Shown piece after piece: positions 19,129 to 28,772 of a stretch of 64,000 nucleotides of DNA. Made by a program: the position numbers and the translations under genes. The notes under the pieces are model-generated. The model did no database searches, was not told where the DNA came from, and saw only the letters and a list, made by a program, of their open reading frames with translations. Source of the DNA: JACVCJ01 sp052437175 (lineage in GTDB: Bacteria; Bacteroidota; Bacteroidia; CAIKAF01); NCBI GenBank assembly GCA_052437175.1, contig JBQVOK010000009.1:1-64000 (forward strand). The letters run 5' to 3'. Numbering within the stretch: position 1 is the stretch's first letter; every line of letters begins with the position of its first letter.

Positions 19129-19193
19129 AAATAGCTTTATCAGGTATATACAGACCATAAACACGTTAAAGTTCGCAATTCATAATTTAATGT

Positions 19194-19201
19194 TACTTTT
19201 G
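19194..19201 (+). promoter_or_regulatory. Candidate -7 promoter box of carB
   Basis: TACTTTTG, 30 bases before the carB start, fits the TAnnTTTG consensus. Confidence 0.5.
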
Positions 19202-19231
19202 TGCCCGGCTTATTGCTAACTATTCATACGT

Positions 19232-22042
19232 ATGCCGAGAGACAATTCCATAAAACATGTTTTAATTATTGGCAGCGGCCCCATTATTATCGGGCAGGCC
19301 TGCGAGTTTGACTATTCCGGATCACAGGCTTCGCGCTCCCTGCGTGAAGAAGGTATCGAGGTTTCGCTCATCAATTCGAACCCCGCCACCATTATGACCG
19401 ACCCCGTAACGGCCGATCATATATACCTGCTGCCCCTGGAGCCCGAAAGCATTGTGCGCATCCTGAAAGAACAGCAGATCGATGCGGTGCTGCCTACCAT
19501 GGGCGGACAAACCGCGCTGAACCTGGCTAAAACCTGCGAGGAAATGGGTATATGGAAAGAATACGGTGTACGGGTCATCGGGGTGGATATGGAAGCCATC
19601 GAGACCACCGAGAACCGCGATGCCTTCCGTCAGCTCATGATCGACATCGGCGTAGGCGTAGCCCCTTCACGCGTGGCCACCTCCATGCTCGAGGGTAAAG
19701 AAATTGCCAATGAGATCGGCTTCCCGCTGGTGATACGCCCTTCCTATACACTGGGCGGACTGGGCGGAGCCTTCGTACATACCAAAGACGAGTTCGAAGG
19801 CCTGCTGCAACGCGGTCTGCAGCTGTCTCCCATCCATGAGGTACTGGTTGAAAAAGCGGTACTCGGCTGGAAGGAATACGAGCTCGAACTGCTGCGCGAC
19901 TCCAACGACAACGTAGTGATCATCTGTGCCATCGAGAACTTTGACCCCATGGGTATCCATACGGGCGACAGTATTACCGTGGCCCCCGCCATGACGCTGA
20001 GCGACACCACGTACCAGCGCATGCGCGATATGTCCATTAAAATGATGCGTTCCATCGGTAACTTTGCCGGCGGATGTAACGTACAGTTTTCCGTAGACCC
20101 TGAGACCGAGGACATCATTGCCATCGAGATCAACCCCCGCGTATCCCGGTCTTCGGCCCTGGCCTCCAAGGCTACAGGTTATCCCATTGCGAAGATCGCC
20201 GCCAAACTGGCCCTGGGATACCACCTCAACGAACTTAAAAACCCGATCACCGGCACTTCGGCCCTGTTTGAGCCTACGCTCGATTATGTGATCGTAAAAA
20301 TACCACGCTGGAACTTCGACAAGTTCAAGGGTGCCAACCGCGTACTGGGTCTGCAGATGAAATCTGTGGGCGAAGTAATGGGTATCGGCCGTTCTTTCCA
20401 GGAAGCCCTGCAAAAGGCCTGCCAGTCGCTCGAGATCAACCGCAACGGCCTGGGTGCCGACGGTAAGGAGCTCCGCAACCGCGACGAAATACTGAAAAGC
20501 CTGGAGTTTGCCTCCTGGAACCGCCTCTTTCACGTGTACGACGCCATTAAACTGGGCATTCCGATCAATACCATACATAAGGTAAGCCGCATCGATAAAT
20601 GGTTCCTGTACCAGATCGAAGAGCTGATCGCCCTGGAAAATACCATCTGCGAATACACCATCGATACCCTGCCGCGCGAACTGCTGAAAATAGCCAAGCA
20701 AAAAGGCTATGGCGACCGCCAGATCGCTCACCTGCTGGGTTGCCTGGAAAGCGAGGTATACAAAAAACGCGCCGAAATGAACGTACAGCGTACCTATAAA
20801 CTGGTAGATACCTGTGCGGCTGAGTTCGAGGCGCTTACGCCTTACTATTACTCCACCTTCGAAGAAGAGAACGAAAGCGTGCGCAGCGACCGTAAAAAAG
20901 TGCTGATCCTGGGTTCGGGCCCCAACCGTATCGGGCAGGGCATCGAGTTCGACTACAGCTGCGTGCACGGTGTACTGGCCGCCAAAGAGTGCGGTTACGA
21001 GACCATTATGGTGAACTGTAACCCCGAAACGGTATCCACCGATTTCAGTACGGCCGATAAACTCTACTTCGAACCCGTGTTCTGGGAACACGTATACGAT
21101 ATTATACAGCACGAGAAGCCCGACGGCGTTATTGTACAGCTGGGCGGACAAACCGCACTGAAGCTGGCCGAGAAAATGAACCGCTACGGTATACCGATCT
21201 TTGGAACCTCGTTCGAAAGCATAGACCTGGCCGAAGACCGCGGCCGTTTCTCCACCCTGCTGAAAGACCTGGGTATTCCGTATCCGAAATTCGGCACGGT
21301 AACCACCGCCGACGAAGCCATAGAACTGGCCCGCGAACTGGGATTCCCCCTGCTGGTGCGTCCTAGCTATGTACTGGGCGGCCAGAAAATGAAGATCGTA
21401 CTGAACGACGAAGAGCTGGAAGCCCACGTGATCGAGCTCTTTAAAGAGTTCCCGGGTAACCGCGTTTTGCTGGACCATTTCCTGGAACGTACCATCGAGG
21501 CGGAGACCGACTCCGTTTGCGACGGCGAGGACGTATGCATCATCGGTATGATGGAACACATTGAACCGGCCGGTATCCACTCCGGCGACAGTTTTGCCGT
21601 GCTGCCCACCTTCGACCTTTCGGAAAAAGTACTGGAGCAGATGCGCGACTATACGGTGAAGATCGGGAAAGCCCTGCAGGTAAAAGGACTCATCAATATA
21701 CAATTTGCCATCAAAGACGACCAGGTATATGTGATCGAAGCCAATCCGCGTGCTTCGCGTACCATGCCGTTCATTGCCAAAGCATACCGTCAGCCCTATA
21801 TCAACTGGGCTACCAAGATCATGCTGGGTGAGGCAAAAGTGAAGGACTTTACCTACGATCCGCAGATGAAAGGCTATGCCATCAAAATACCGGTGTTCTC
21901 CTACGAAAAATTCCCGGAAGTGCAGAAAGAACTGGGTCCCGAAATGAAATCCACCGGCGAGGGCATTTACTTTATCGACGATCTGAAAGACAAATTCTTC
22001 CGCGAAGTATACGCACAACGTAACCTGTACCTGAGTAGATAA
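19232..22042 (+). CDS. carB: Carbamoyl-phosphate synthase large subunit, no MGS domain
   Basis: A 936-residue large subunit that makes carbamoyl phosphate from bicarbonate, ATP and ammonia delivered by CarA, feeding arginine and pyrimidine synthesis. Two ATP-grasp halves are evident: the first begins VLIIGSGPIIIGQACEFDYSG (residues 11-31), the second VLILGSGPNRIGQGIEFDYS (about 555-574). Each carries the GG-rich nucleotide loop (SYTLGGLGGAF and SYVLGGQKM). The protein ends shortly after the second half, about 130 residues short of the roughly 1070 of E. coli CarB. The missing part is the C-terminal methylglyoxal-synthase-like domain that binds UMP and ornithine. Shortened CarB is known in Bacteroidota. 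No carA is in the window. The next gene overlaps its stop codon (TAATG). Confidence 0.96.
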   Translation: MPRDNSIKHVLIIGSGPIIIGQACEFDYSGSQASRSLREEGIEVSLINSNPATIMTDPVTADHIYLLPLEPESIVRILKEQQIDAVLPTMGGQTALNLAKTCEEMGIWKEYGVRVIGVDMEAIETTENRDAFRQLMIDIGVGVAPSRVATSMLEGKEIANEIGFPLVIRPSYTLGGLGGAFVHTKDEFEGLLQRGLQLSPIHEVLVEKAVLGWKEYELELLRDSNDNVVIICAIENFDPMGIHTGDSITVAPAMTLSDTTYQRMRDMSIKMMRSIGNFAGGCNVQFSVDPETEDIIAIEINPRVSRSSALASKATGYPIAKIAAKLALGYHLNELKNPITGTSALFEPTLDYVIVKIPRWNFDKFKGANRVLGLQMKSVGEVMGIGRSFQEALQKACQSLEINRNGLGADGKELRNRDEILKSLEFASWNRLFHVYDAIKLGIPINTIHKVSRIDKWFLYQIEELIALENTICEYTIDTLPRELLKIAKQKGYGDRQIAHLLGCLESEVYKKRAEMNVQRTYKLVDTCAAEFEALTPYYYSTFEEENESVRSDRKKVLILGSGPNRIGQGIEFDYSCVHGVLAAKECGYETIMVNCNPETVSTDFSTADKLYFEPVFWEHVYDIIQHEKPDGVIVQLGGQTALKLAEKMNRYGIPIFGTSFESIDLAEDRGRFSTLLKDLGIPYPKFGTVTTADEAIELARELGFPLLVRPSYVLGGQKMKIVLNDEELEAHVIELFKEFPGNRVLLDHFLERTIEAETDSVCDGEDVCIIGMMEHIEPAGIHSGDSFAVLPTFDLSEKVLEQMRDYTVKIGKALQVKGLINIQFAIKDDQVYVIEANPRASRTMPFIAKAYRQPYINWATKIMLGEAKVKDFTYDPQMKGYAIKIPVFSYEKFPEVQKELGPEMKSTGEGIYFIDDLKDKFFREVYAQRNLYLSR

Positions 22043-22260
22043 TGATCCTGCGTGCCATCGTCATATTGCTGATCGTGATACTGATCCTGAACTTCTTCAG
22101 GAAGTACATCCGTCCTGTTGTTAAGGCTGCCAACGACATCAACGAGCGCGAAAAACGACGGAACCAGACCATCGACTACGGTACGGACCATCGCCCCAAA
22201 AAGCAGCGCCGCAATAACGACGACGACGGGGAGTACATCGAGTACAAGGAGATCAAGTAG
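22042..22260 (+). CDS. Small membrane protein, DUF4834-like
   Basis: A 72-residue protein whose ATG overlaps the carB stop. It has one membrane helix (residues 2-20, ILRAIVILLIVILILNFFR) and a long, highly charged tail rich in Arg, Lys and Asp, the layout of the Bacteroidota DUF4834 family. Translational coupling to carB is clear. Function unknown. Confidence 0.8.
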   Translation: MILRAIVILLIVILILNFFRKYIRPVVKAANDINEREKRRNQTIDYGTDHRPKKQRRNNDDDGEYIEYKEIK

Positions 22261-22262
22261 GA

Positions 22263-23756
22263 TTATTTACGCCGCGGGATAAAACGGCCTGCATACCTGT
22301 AGAAAATATCCGTGAAGGGCGGCGAAATATTGAAGCGCAGCACTACGAACAGGTAAATACCGGCCAGCAGTACCGAACGCAGCGCCATATTCAGTATGGG
22401 GTGAAAATGCAGCGGTATAAGATAACCCAGCAGCAGCAACGCACAGAACAGGCCCAGCAAAATGCCCGATTTGGGGGAGAAAGGCTGTGTTTTGTATCTG
22501 GACCGCACAAACAGGAAATAGATCACGGCAATAAGGAAGGTGGAAAAGGCCGTAGCCGCAGCCGCACCTTCGATCCCGTAGCGGGGTATGAGCAGGTAGT
22601 TGCCGGTGATGTTCACCGCCAGGAACAGAATAATGATCACAAAATTGATGCGGTAATATTTAGAATTGGTAGTGATGAGCGCATTAGCCCCCATGGCATG
22701 CGATATCAGTTTGGAAATGCCGGTAATGATCACCACCCCGATACCTCCGGCATATTTTTCTCCTTTGGGTATAATGGCATAAAAGTCCTGTATGTTCAGC
22801 ACGATGAGCAGGAACAGCAGGAAGCCCGCCATCAGTTGGGAAACGGCAGCATCGCGGTTAATGCTGCGGATACGTTCGGTATCGTTTTTCGTAATGGCGT
22901 CGGCCATGAGCGGCGATAAGATCTGCCCCAGGGAACGCTGCGGCAGTTCAATGATGGTAGCCAGGTACATGGCCATGGAATAGATGGCGGCATCTTTAAG
23001 ACCCAGGCTCGACGTGATCATAAAAATATCCACCCGTCCGCCGATACTGTTGCCGATGCTGCCCACCGAGGTAAAAAGCAGGTAGGTGGAATACTCCTTC
23101 AGGAAACCTTTGCCCAGCGCCGGTTTGCGCAGGCGCGACGATTCTCCCGAAATAAACAGGAAATACAGGGCCTGGCACAGGAATACGATGCCGTAGCCGA
23201 TCATGATGCTCAGTACCATCTGGGTGATGCTGAGTACATCAAAGAAATACAGGAGCACCGAAACCGCCAGCAGGGCGCGGGTAAGTACATCCCTGAAAAA
23301 AATGGGCCAGCTGATCTTCAGCAGGGTGTTGGAGAACTTTTCGAATATGGCCGCCAGTATCATAAAACCCGCTGCCGGCAGCATGTAGATGTAGTAACGG
23401 TTAAAAGCCGGGGCCTTGCTGCGGAAATAATCGAAGATCCATTCCTTAAGGGCCCAGCCCAGCAGGCACATAAGCACAATGCCCAGCAGCGCGCCCCATA
23501 TATTGAGCGATATAAAAGCCTGCCGGGTATGCGGCTGTTCGTTGTGCCGGGCATAATAACGTACAATGGCACTGGGTATACCCAGCTGGAAAATGAGTCC
23601 GAAAATGGCCACAGCTTCCACAAATACGCGCACCAGGCCGTTCTCTTCTTCCGTAAGGCAATAGGGCAGTACAATAACCAGGGTCACATAGGCAATAAGC
23701 ACCCCTATGTACGACACAACGGTGCCCTTAATACCTTCTCTGGCTACAATACCCAT
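22263..23756 (-). CDS. Polysaccharide flippase, Wzx-like (MOP superfamily)
   Basis: A 497-residue integral membrane protein with about 12-14 helices and no cleaved signal, matching lipid-linked oligosaccharide flippases of the MOP/polysaccharide-biosynthesis family. It begins MGIVAREGIKGTVVSYIGVLIAYV, as O-antigen flippases do. It would move undecaprenyl-linked glycan units across the inner membrane. Its start is six bases after the stop of the YfhO gene on the same strand, so both are co-transcribed, and the surface-glycan genes follow upstream on that strand. Converges with the DUF4834 gene with a two-base gap. Confidence 0.9.
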   Translation of the reverse strand: MGIVAREGIKGTVVSYIGVLIAYVTLVIVLPYCLTEEENGLVRVFVEAVAIFGLIFQLGIPSAIVRYYARHNEQPHTRQAFISLNIWGALLGIVLMCLLGWALKEWIFDYFRSKAPAFNRYYIYMLPAAGFMILAAIFEKFSNTLLKISWPIFFRDVLTRALLAVSVLLYFFDVLSITQMVLSIMIGYGIVFLCQALYFLFISGESSRLRKPALGKGFLKEYSTYLLFTSVGSIGNSIGGRVDIFMITSSLGLKDAAIYSMAMYLATIIELPQRSLGQILSPLMADAITKNDTERIRSINRDAAVSQLMAGFLLFLLIVLNIQDFYAIIPKGEKYAGGIGVVIITGISKLISHAMGANALITTNSKYYRINFVIIILFLAVNITGNYLLIPRYGIEGAAAATAFSTFLIAVIYFLFVRSRYKTQPFSPKSGILLGLFCALLLLGYLIPLHFHPILNMALRSVLLAGIYLFVVLRFNISPPFTDIFYRYAGRFIPRRK

Positions 23757-23762
23757 CTGTGT

Positions 23763-26291
23763 TTATGCCTGTGCGGACTTCTTTCTGCTTTTCTGATACA
23801 CCAGGAAGCCGATGCCACCCAGCGAAAGCACAAGCACCAGTATGCTGGATATAAGTGAAATGCGGGATCCTTCGCGGAAACTTTCCGGCTCGAATACGAA
23901 TTCGATGTTGTGTTTACCGGCCGGTATCTTCAGGGCACGCAGGATGTAATTCACACGGATATGGTCGGTCTTCTGTCCGTCGATATACGCTTCCCAGCCC
24001 TTGCCGCTGTTGTAGTAGATCTCCGAGAACACGGCCAGGCGCTGTGCATTGCTCACGGATTCGTACTTCATGCGGTCGGGGTGGTAAGACACCAGTTTGA
24101 TCGTTGCGGTTGAATCGGGAGTGGTCTGTACATCGCTCAGGTAGGCTTTGTCTTTTTCGCTGATCACGGCTGTGGTACGCGGGTTAAGGCCGGTAAGGCC
24201 GTTGATCTCATCGTCGGGTGTGGGTGCCCATTTAAAGTTGCTTACGAACCAGGCATTACCCAGTGCGTCGGGGTTTGGCATAACCTGTGGCGGCGCATCT
24301 TCTGTCTCCCCTCCCACAATAATATATTTGGCGTTGAGCATGTCGAGCACGGCCATGTTATTTTTTGAGATGTGGCGCTCGATCACGTCCTGGTAACGGC
24401 GGATCTTGGCCGCATGGTAACCGCCGATCGACTTGTGGAAAAGCGAAGGCATGGCATCGGCAAAGGGGTTGCGGGTCACGTCAAATACACGGTAGTGAAT
24501 GTCGGGGTCCTGCATAATCATGCGGTCGGCTGCCGAAGCGCTGGCCGTCAGTACTTTTTTCGGTTTAAAGTCATCCGGCGATATGTAACGGCTGTCTACG
24601 CCCAGCATGTCAAAAATTACCAGGACTGCCAGTATACCGGTGAAAACGGCAGGTTTAAGTGTATTTCTGCTCAGCAGCCATACCAGCAGGGCTGCAATAC
24701 CCACCAGTATACCGGAACGCAGGGCATCCATACGGGCCAGGGAGGCGCGGTCGCTCTGTATCGCTTCCAGCAGCCAGTTCTCGCCCCCGATCATCCCTTT
24801 GATCGATTCATCAATGGCTTCATTCTGGAACGAAAGGAATAACGCAGGCGCCAGGGCAATGAGCAGGCAGAAACCGCCCAGCGAAGCCGCCACGATCAGG
24901 AAGCGTTTCCCTTCTTTAGCCGGATCTTTTTTCAGGTTTTCCAGCAGTGTCATAATACCCATACCAGCGCCGATGGCAACGCTTAACATGGTAAGGCTCA
25001 TGGCCATAGCTGGTGTGCGGAACTTATTGTAGAGCGGGAAATAGTTGAACATAAAATCGGCAAACACGCTGAAATTTTTCCCCCAGGCCATGAACAGGGA
25101 GAACAGGAAGATCACAAAGATCCAGCCCCTGGGCGATTTGCCGGTAAACAGCATGCGTACAATGGAACCAAGCGTAATCCGGGGACCTGTTTTCAGGTTC
25201 CGGAGTCCTTCCAGCATGTAATACAGGAAGAAAAGAAAAGCGACGATACCCATATAGGACGGACCGCCGGTAAATGGCTGCTTACCCCAGTAGGTAGGAG
25301 CAGCCCGTACAAATTTTTCAGCATTGCCGCGTGGTATGCCATGTTCGATCATGGCCTTATAGGTTTCTGAATTTTTGGAGAGTTTTTCCCCGCTGGCTCC
25401 GCCGTTTATCCTGGGGATAATAAGGTCCAGGCTTTCGCCCACACCATAGCTCCAGCTAAAGGCGTAACCTTTGTCCAGGCCGTTTTGTCCGCTGTTGGGG
25501 GCATCCGAAAGTTCGGAACCGCCGCGGATGGTCTCATCGGCATACTCGTAGGTGGTCCACAGCAGCGAGGTTGTGCTGCCCACACCCAGTCCCACGGAAA
25601 GTATCATTACCGAAGCGGCAATGAGTATACTTTTGAACTGCTTGCTCAGTATTGCCTGCACCAGCTGGTACAGGAAATAAACTCCCAGTCCCAGGAAGGT
25701 ATAATAGGTGATCTGTGGGTGGTTGAAGCTGAGCTGCATGGCCACGGCAATAAGACTTACCACGGCACCGGCGATCACTTTTTTATCGAATATAAGCACG
25801 GCACCGGCCCAGATGGCAGGCATCAGCGCCAGGGCAAGTACCTTGTTCAGGTGTCCCGCCTCGATACTTACTATATTGAAGCAGCTGTAGGTGAAAATAA
25901 TGGTAGCAATAAGGTTTACCCAGGGCTTGAACCGCAGGGCATAAAAAAACAGGAAACCCGATACCAGGCAAAAGAAAAAGATGCTGAAAGGCGAGGGCAG
26001 GGTTTGTACAATGGGGTTCAGGATAAAGCGTTTTACCAGGTTATCCTTGTGCTCCAGGTAAACCTGGTAGGTAGGCATCCCCGAAAACATACTGTTGGTC
26101 CAGAGTATCTGTTCGCCCTTTGCTTTGTATTTTTTCACTTCGGAATGTCCGCCTTCCGCCTGGATCACGTCCGACTGGTTCAGTACTTTTCCTGAAAAGT
26201 TCGGATACAGGTAAATGGCTGTAATTACGATGCTGACAACAAAGAGTATAGCCAGCAGGATAAGGTCTTTCCGGGTCTTATTATTTTCCAT
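23763..26291 (-). CDS. YfhO family membrane protein
   Basis: The start at 26291 (MENNKTRKDLILLAILFVVS) gives 842 residues; an ATG 11 codons earlier is possible. It has many membrane helices in the first two thirds and a C-terminal periplasmic-type domain (SNAQRLAVFSEIYYNSGKGWEAYIDGQ region) ending in one more helix. This is the layout of YfhO, a GT-C fold family; B. subtilis YfhO is linked to glycosylation of lipoteichoic acid. Here it likely transfers a sugar from a lipid carrier on the outer face of the inner membrane. It is transcribed with the flippase, which fits a glycan assembly role. Donor and acceptor unknown. Confidence 0.88.
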   Translation of the reverse strand: MENNKTRKDLILLAILFVVSIVITAIYLYPNFSGKVLNQSDVIQAEGGHSEVKKYKAKGEQILWTNSMFSGMPTYQVYLEHKDNLVKRFILNPIVQTLPSPFSIFFFCLVSGFLFFYALRFKPWVNLIATIIFTYSCFNIVSIEAGHLNKVLALALMPAIWAGAVLIFDKKVIAGAVVSLIAVAMQLSFNHPQITYYTFLGLGVYFLYQLVQAILSKQFKSILIAASVMILSVGLGVGSTTSLLWTTYEYADETIRGGSELSDAPNSGQNGLDKGYAFSWSYGVGESLDLIIPRINGGASGEKLSKNSETYKAMIEHGIPRGNAEKFVRAAPTYWGKQPFTGGPSYMGIVAFLFFLYYMLEGLRNLKTGPRITLGSIVRMLFTGKSPRGWIFVIFLFSLFMAWGKNFSVFADFMFNYFPLYNKFRTPAMAMSLTMLSVAIGAGMGIMTLLENLKKDPAKEGKRFLIVAASLGGFCLLIALAPALFLSFQNEAIDESIKGMIGGENWLLEAIQSDRASLARMDALRSGILVGIAALLVWLLSRNTLKPAVFTGILAVLVIFDMLGVDSRYISPDDFKPKKVLTASASAADRMIMQDPDIHYRVFDVTRNPFADAMPSLFHKSIGGYHAAKIRRYQDVIERHISKNNMAVLDMLNAKYIIVGGETEDAPPQVMPNPDALGNAWFVSNFKWAPTPDDEINGLTGLNPRTTAVISEKDKAYLSDVQTTPDSTATIKLVSYHPDRMKYESVSNAQRLAVFSEIYYNSGKGWEAYIDGQKTDHIRVNYILRALKIPAGKHNIEFVFEPESFREGSRISLISSILVLVLSLGGIGFLVYQKSRKKSAQA

Positions 26292-26406
26292 CCTGTTTTT
26301 GATGTTATTTTTTTCCTTGAGCAAATTTAAATTAAGTATCGGGTTTTTATGCGTTTCCGCATTTTATATAACCGTGCGGCAGCATATATTCCCTTCAGAA
26401 ACGGCT

Positions 26407-27369
26407 TTATTTCTCTTTTACAATGTTGATTACCATTCCTGTACGGCTTATCAGCCCCAGGCTGGTAAAAAGTACCTGGAAGGGTTTTGCCAGCAGTTCA
26501 AAAGGAACAAAAGAGGCGATAATGGCCTTGCGCAGCAGCATATTGAACGAGAAGCGGCGGGGTTTCAGCAGCAGGCGGGTCAGCGAATATTCGAACCAGC
26601 CGGTAGAATACGAAGTAAAGTGCACTTCCTCTGCCGGAATGCCCGCATTGATGCACAGCTGTACGGCACTGCGCGGAGAAAAAGAGTAAATATGGCGCGG
26701 CGGCATACAGTGCCAGAAACGGTCGATCAGCAGACATTTCAGGGCGCGGGGAATACCCAGTTCCCTGTACGTAGCCGAAAAATAGGCCTCGAGTACCAGC
26801 GGGTTGAACAGCGTTTCCAGGTTGGCGGCGCGCGGGGTCTTGATCACCAGCTTACCGCCGGGGGCCAGTTTATCGTACAGGTGACGTATGAACCCGGCCG
26901 GATCGGTTACGTGTTCCACAACATTGTCCGAAAGTATGTAATCAAATGTACGTGTTTCGGCACCCAGGTCGGTAACGATCTTTTCGGCAGTCAGCCCGAA
27001 ATTATCGGCCACAAAACGGGTAGCCACCTGGTCGGGGTCCAGGTAATAGGCATCGAAGCCCGTTTCTTTGGCAGAGATCCAGGAAAGTCCCGTGCCGCCG
27101 CCGTGATCGAGCAGGGTTTTGCCCTGTTCATTGCCCCGGAAGGCAAAAAGACGGTTCAGTTCTTTTTTCTTGTTCTTCTTCAAGCGCGTAATGTCCGAAA
27201 GATCGGGCGGAGCGAACATAAAGCCCTGGTAATAGTCCATGAGCTCCTGTTCTCCGGGCAGCGGCGCGCCGAAAATAAGTTTACACTCCCTGCAGCGACA
27301 CACATCGTACCTGCCGTGTTTAAAGATAACCCGGGTGTTCTGTGCATCACAAATAGGACATATATTCAT
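26407..27369 (-). CDS. SAM-dependent methyltransferase with N-terminal zinc ribbon
   Basis: A 320-residue protein. Residues 4-29 hold Cys4, Cys7, Cys24, Cys26 and Cys29 (CPICD and CRCRECK), a small zinc-binding module typical of sugar C-methyltransferase-like proteins. The Rossmann methyltransferase domain follows with motif I LLDHGGGTGLS (86-96), YILSDNVVEHV and LAPGGKLVIKTPR. Cytosolic. It probably modifies a nucleotide sugar or glycan in the surface-glycan locus. The upstream gene on the same strand ends 18 bases before it. Confidence 0.87.
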   Translation of the reverse strand: MNICPICDAQNTRVIFKHGRYDVCRCRECKLIFGAPLPGEQELMDYYQGFMFAPPDLSDITRLKKNKKKELNRLFAFRGNEQGKTLLDHGGGTGLSWISAKETGFDAYYLDPDQVATRFVADNFGLTAEKIVTDLGAETRTFDYILSDNVVEHVTDPAGFIRHLYDKLAPGGKLVIKTPRAANLETLFNPLVLEAYFSATYRELGIPRALKCLLIDRFWHCMPPRHIYSFSPRSAVQLCINAGIPAEEVHFTSYSTGWFEYSLTRLLLKPRRFSFNMLLRKAIIASFVPFELLAKPFQVLFTSLGLISRTGMVINIVKEK

Positions 27370-27387
27370 TTTCAGTGTGTATTTCAG

Positions 27388-28242
27388 TTATTTACGTACA
27401 GCGTTCTCCAGGGTATCGTGCTCCACAAAATCGAGCCAGGACAGGGGCGAAAGATTGATAAAGCGGAAATTGTATTTACGGCTGAACTTCTCGATATACC
27501 AGGCGTACTGGCGGAATACTTTTACGCTGGCCTCGTGCTGCGTAATAATGTCTACCCACACGCCCTTGTCGGAGGCGCCTTTGCGTACGTCGCGTTTTAC
27601 GTCGTAGAAATGCTCGATGTCTTCGCGGTAATACTTAAGTACGTTGTGGTCGCAGCCCATCAGGTAAATTTCGGTGTAGCCCATGTAAATAAGCACCGGA
27701 ACGATCATCAGCGGCGAGGTCTGGGGCTTCAGTACGGGCCTGGTAAGGTCTACCGAACGGGATGATACGCCCATGGCCGGCGTCAGGTGCAGGTAATAGA
27801 TCTTTCGGTTGGGAAACAGCTTGAATTCCTGCACCATATCGTAATCCGAAGTGCCCAGGACGATATGGGTGTCTGCGGGTAATTTGCGGTCGGCATCCCG
27901 CAGCCAGTCTACAAAATTATTGCGGTCGAGCGGCAGGTGATAGGGCGCAAAAAAGTGCAGGCGCGGGTTCACGGTCTGCAGGTCTTCGTGCAGGTAAAAA
28001 TTGCTGAGTGAGAAACAGTCCTGGCCAGCCAGCAGTTTCAGGTCCATACTTTTGAGGCTGGGCCCGGTGCCGATCAGGAATGCCTTTTTGCCTTTACCGG
28101 CATTGTGCAGCTCTGCATTGGCGCGCAGTACGCTTTTGTGCGGTGTGCCGGCGAACTGCAGGGCATAATAGGTTTTTTTGAGCAGGTCGAAGACGAAGGG
28201 CGGAAAGAATCTCGCTATTTTCTGCAGGGAATCGTTCGTCAT
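27388..28242 (-). CDS. GT42/DUF115 (Maf/MptE-like) putative nonulosonic acid transferase
   Basis: A 284-residue protein with the phosphate-gripping start AFLIGTGPSLKSMDLKLL (about residues 54-71) followed by FSLSNFYLHED and, later, EIYLMGCDHNVLKYY. This pattern is shared by CstI-type sialyltransferases (GT42) and the DUF115 proteins that include the flagellin-glycosylating Maf family. Position is telling: it overlaps the start-stop junction of the KdsC-like phosphatase, which overlaps NeuB, so it is made together with enzymes of a nonulosonic acid. I infer that it transfers that acid from its CMP form. MptE-like pterin kinase activity is an unlikely alternative in a bacterium. Confidence 0.65.
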   Translation of the reverse strand: MTNDSLQKIARFFPPFVFDLLKKTYYALQFAGTPHKSVLRANAELHNAGKGKKAFLIGTGPSLKSMDLKLLAGQDCFSLSNFYLHEDLQTVNPRLHFFAPYHLPLDRNNFVDWLRDADRKLPADTHIVLGTSDYDMVQEFKLFPNRKIYYLHLTPAMGVSSRSVDLTRPVLKPQTSPLMIVPVLIYMGYTEIYLMGCDHNVLKYYREDIEHFYDVKRDVRKGASDKGVWVDIITQHEASVKVFRQYAWYIEKFSRKYNFRFINLSPLSWLDFVEHDTLENAVRK

Positions 28243-28772
28243 TTCGTATCTGTACTTAAGCTTTCGATAAAGCGTTCCACAACATGTTCAAACAGGCCGG
28301 CCTCGCGGATCAGGGTTTCGGCAAATTCGCGGAAAGCGCCTTCGCCACCTTTTGTGCGGGTTACAAAGTCCACCTGGCTGCGTATGTAATCCGGGGCATC
28401 GGCAGGGGCGGCGGAACGGCCCACGAGCTGCAGCAGGGGCAGATCGTTGAGGTCGTTACCGATAAAAGCGGCCTGCTGTAGTGTAACACCCGTTTCTTCG
28501 CATATTTTCAGGGCCTGGCTGTGTTTATCCCGGATGCCGCAGTATACGTGCTCCATTTGCAGTTTTTCGGCACGGCGGCGGGTTTCGCCCGTATCTTCGC
28601 CGCTCAGGATCACTACCGGAACGTTGAGTATACGTAAAAAGGCCAGCCCGGCGCTGTCGGCCGTATTGAATTTTTTCATGGCAAAGCCTTCGGCGCTGTA
28701 ATACATGCCGTTATCGGTCCATACGCCATCTATATCCGTAAATACTATTTTTATCGGGAACTCAGGCAACAT
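28239..28772 (-). CDS. KdsC-like HAD phosphatase
   Basis: A 177-residue HAD phosphatase of the KdsC subfamily. The nucleophile motif is FTDIDGVWTDNG (11-22), motif II VVILSGEDTGE and motif III/IV FIGNDLNDLPLL. It lies between and overlapping NeuB (by 11 bases) and the putative transferase (by 4 bases). KdsC-like phosphatases next to a NeuB-type synthase are known from Bacteroides thetaiotaomicron KDN synthesis, where they remove the 9-phosphate of the newly made acid. That role is more likely here than Kdo-8-phosphate cleavage, given the neighbours. Cytosolic. Confidence 0.85.
   Translation of the reverse strand: MLPEFPIKIVFTDIDGVWTDNGMYYSAEGFAMKKFNTADSAGLAFLRILNVPVVILSGEDTGETRRRAEKLQMEHVYCGIRDKHSQALKICEETGVTLQQAAFIGNDLNDLPLLQLVGRSAAPADAPDYIRSQVDFVTRTKGGEGAFREFAETLIREAGLFEHVVERFIESLSTDTK

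Noticed and set aside
19667..22018. 783-codon open frame opposite carB
   Set aside because: It lies fully antisense to a certain gene, and its composition is what codon bias of carB produces on the other strand.
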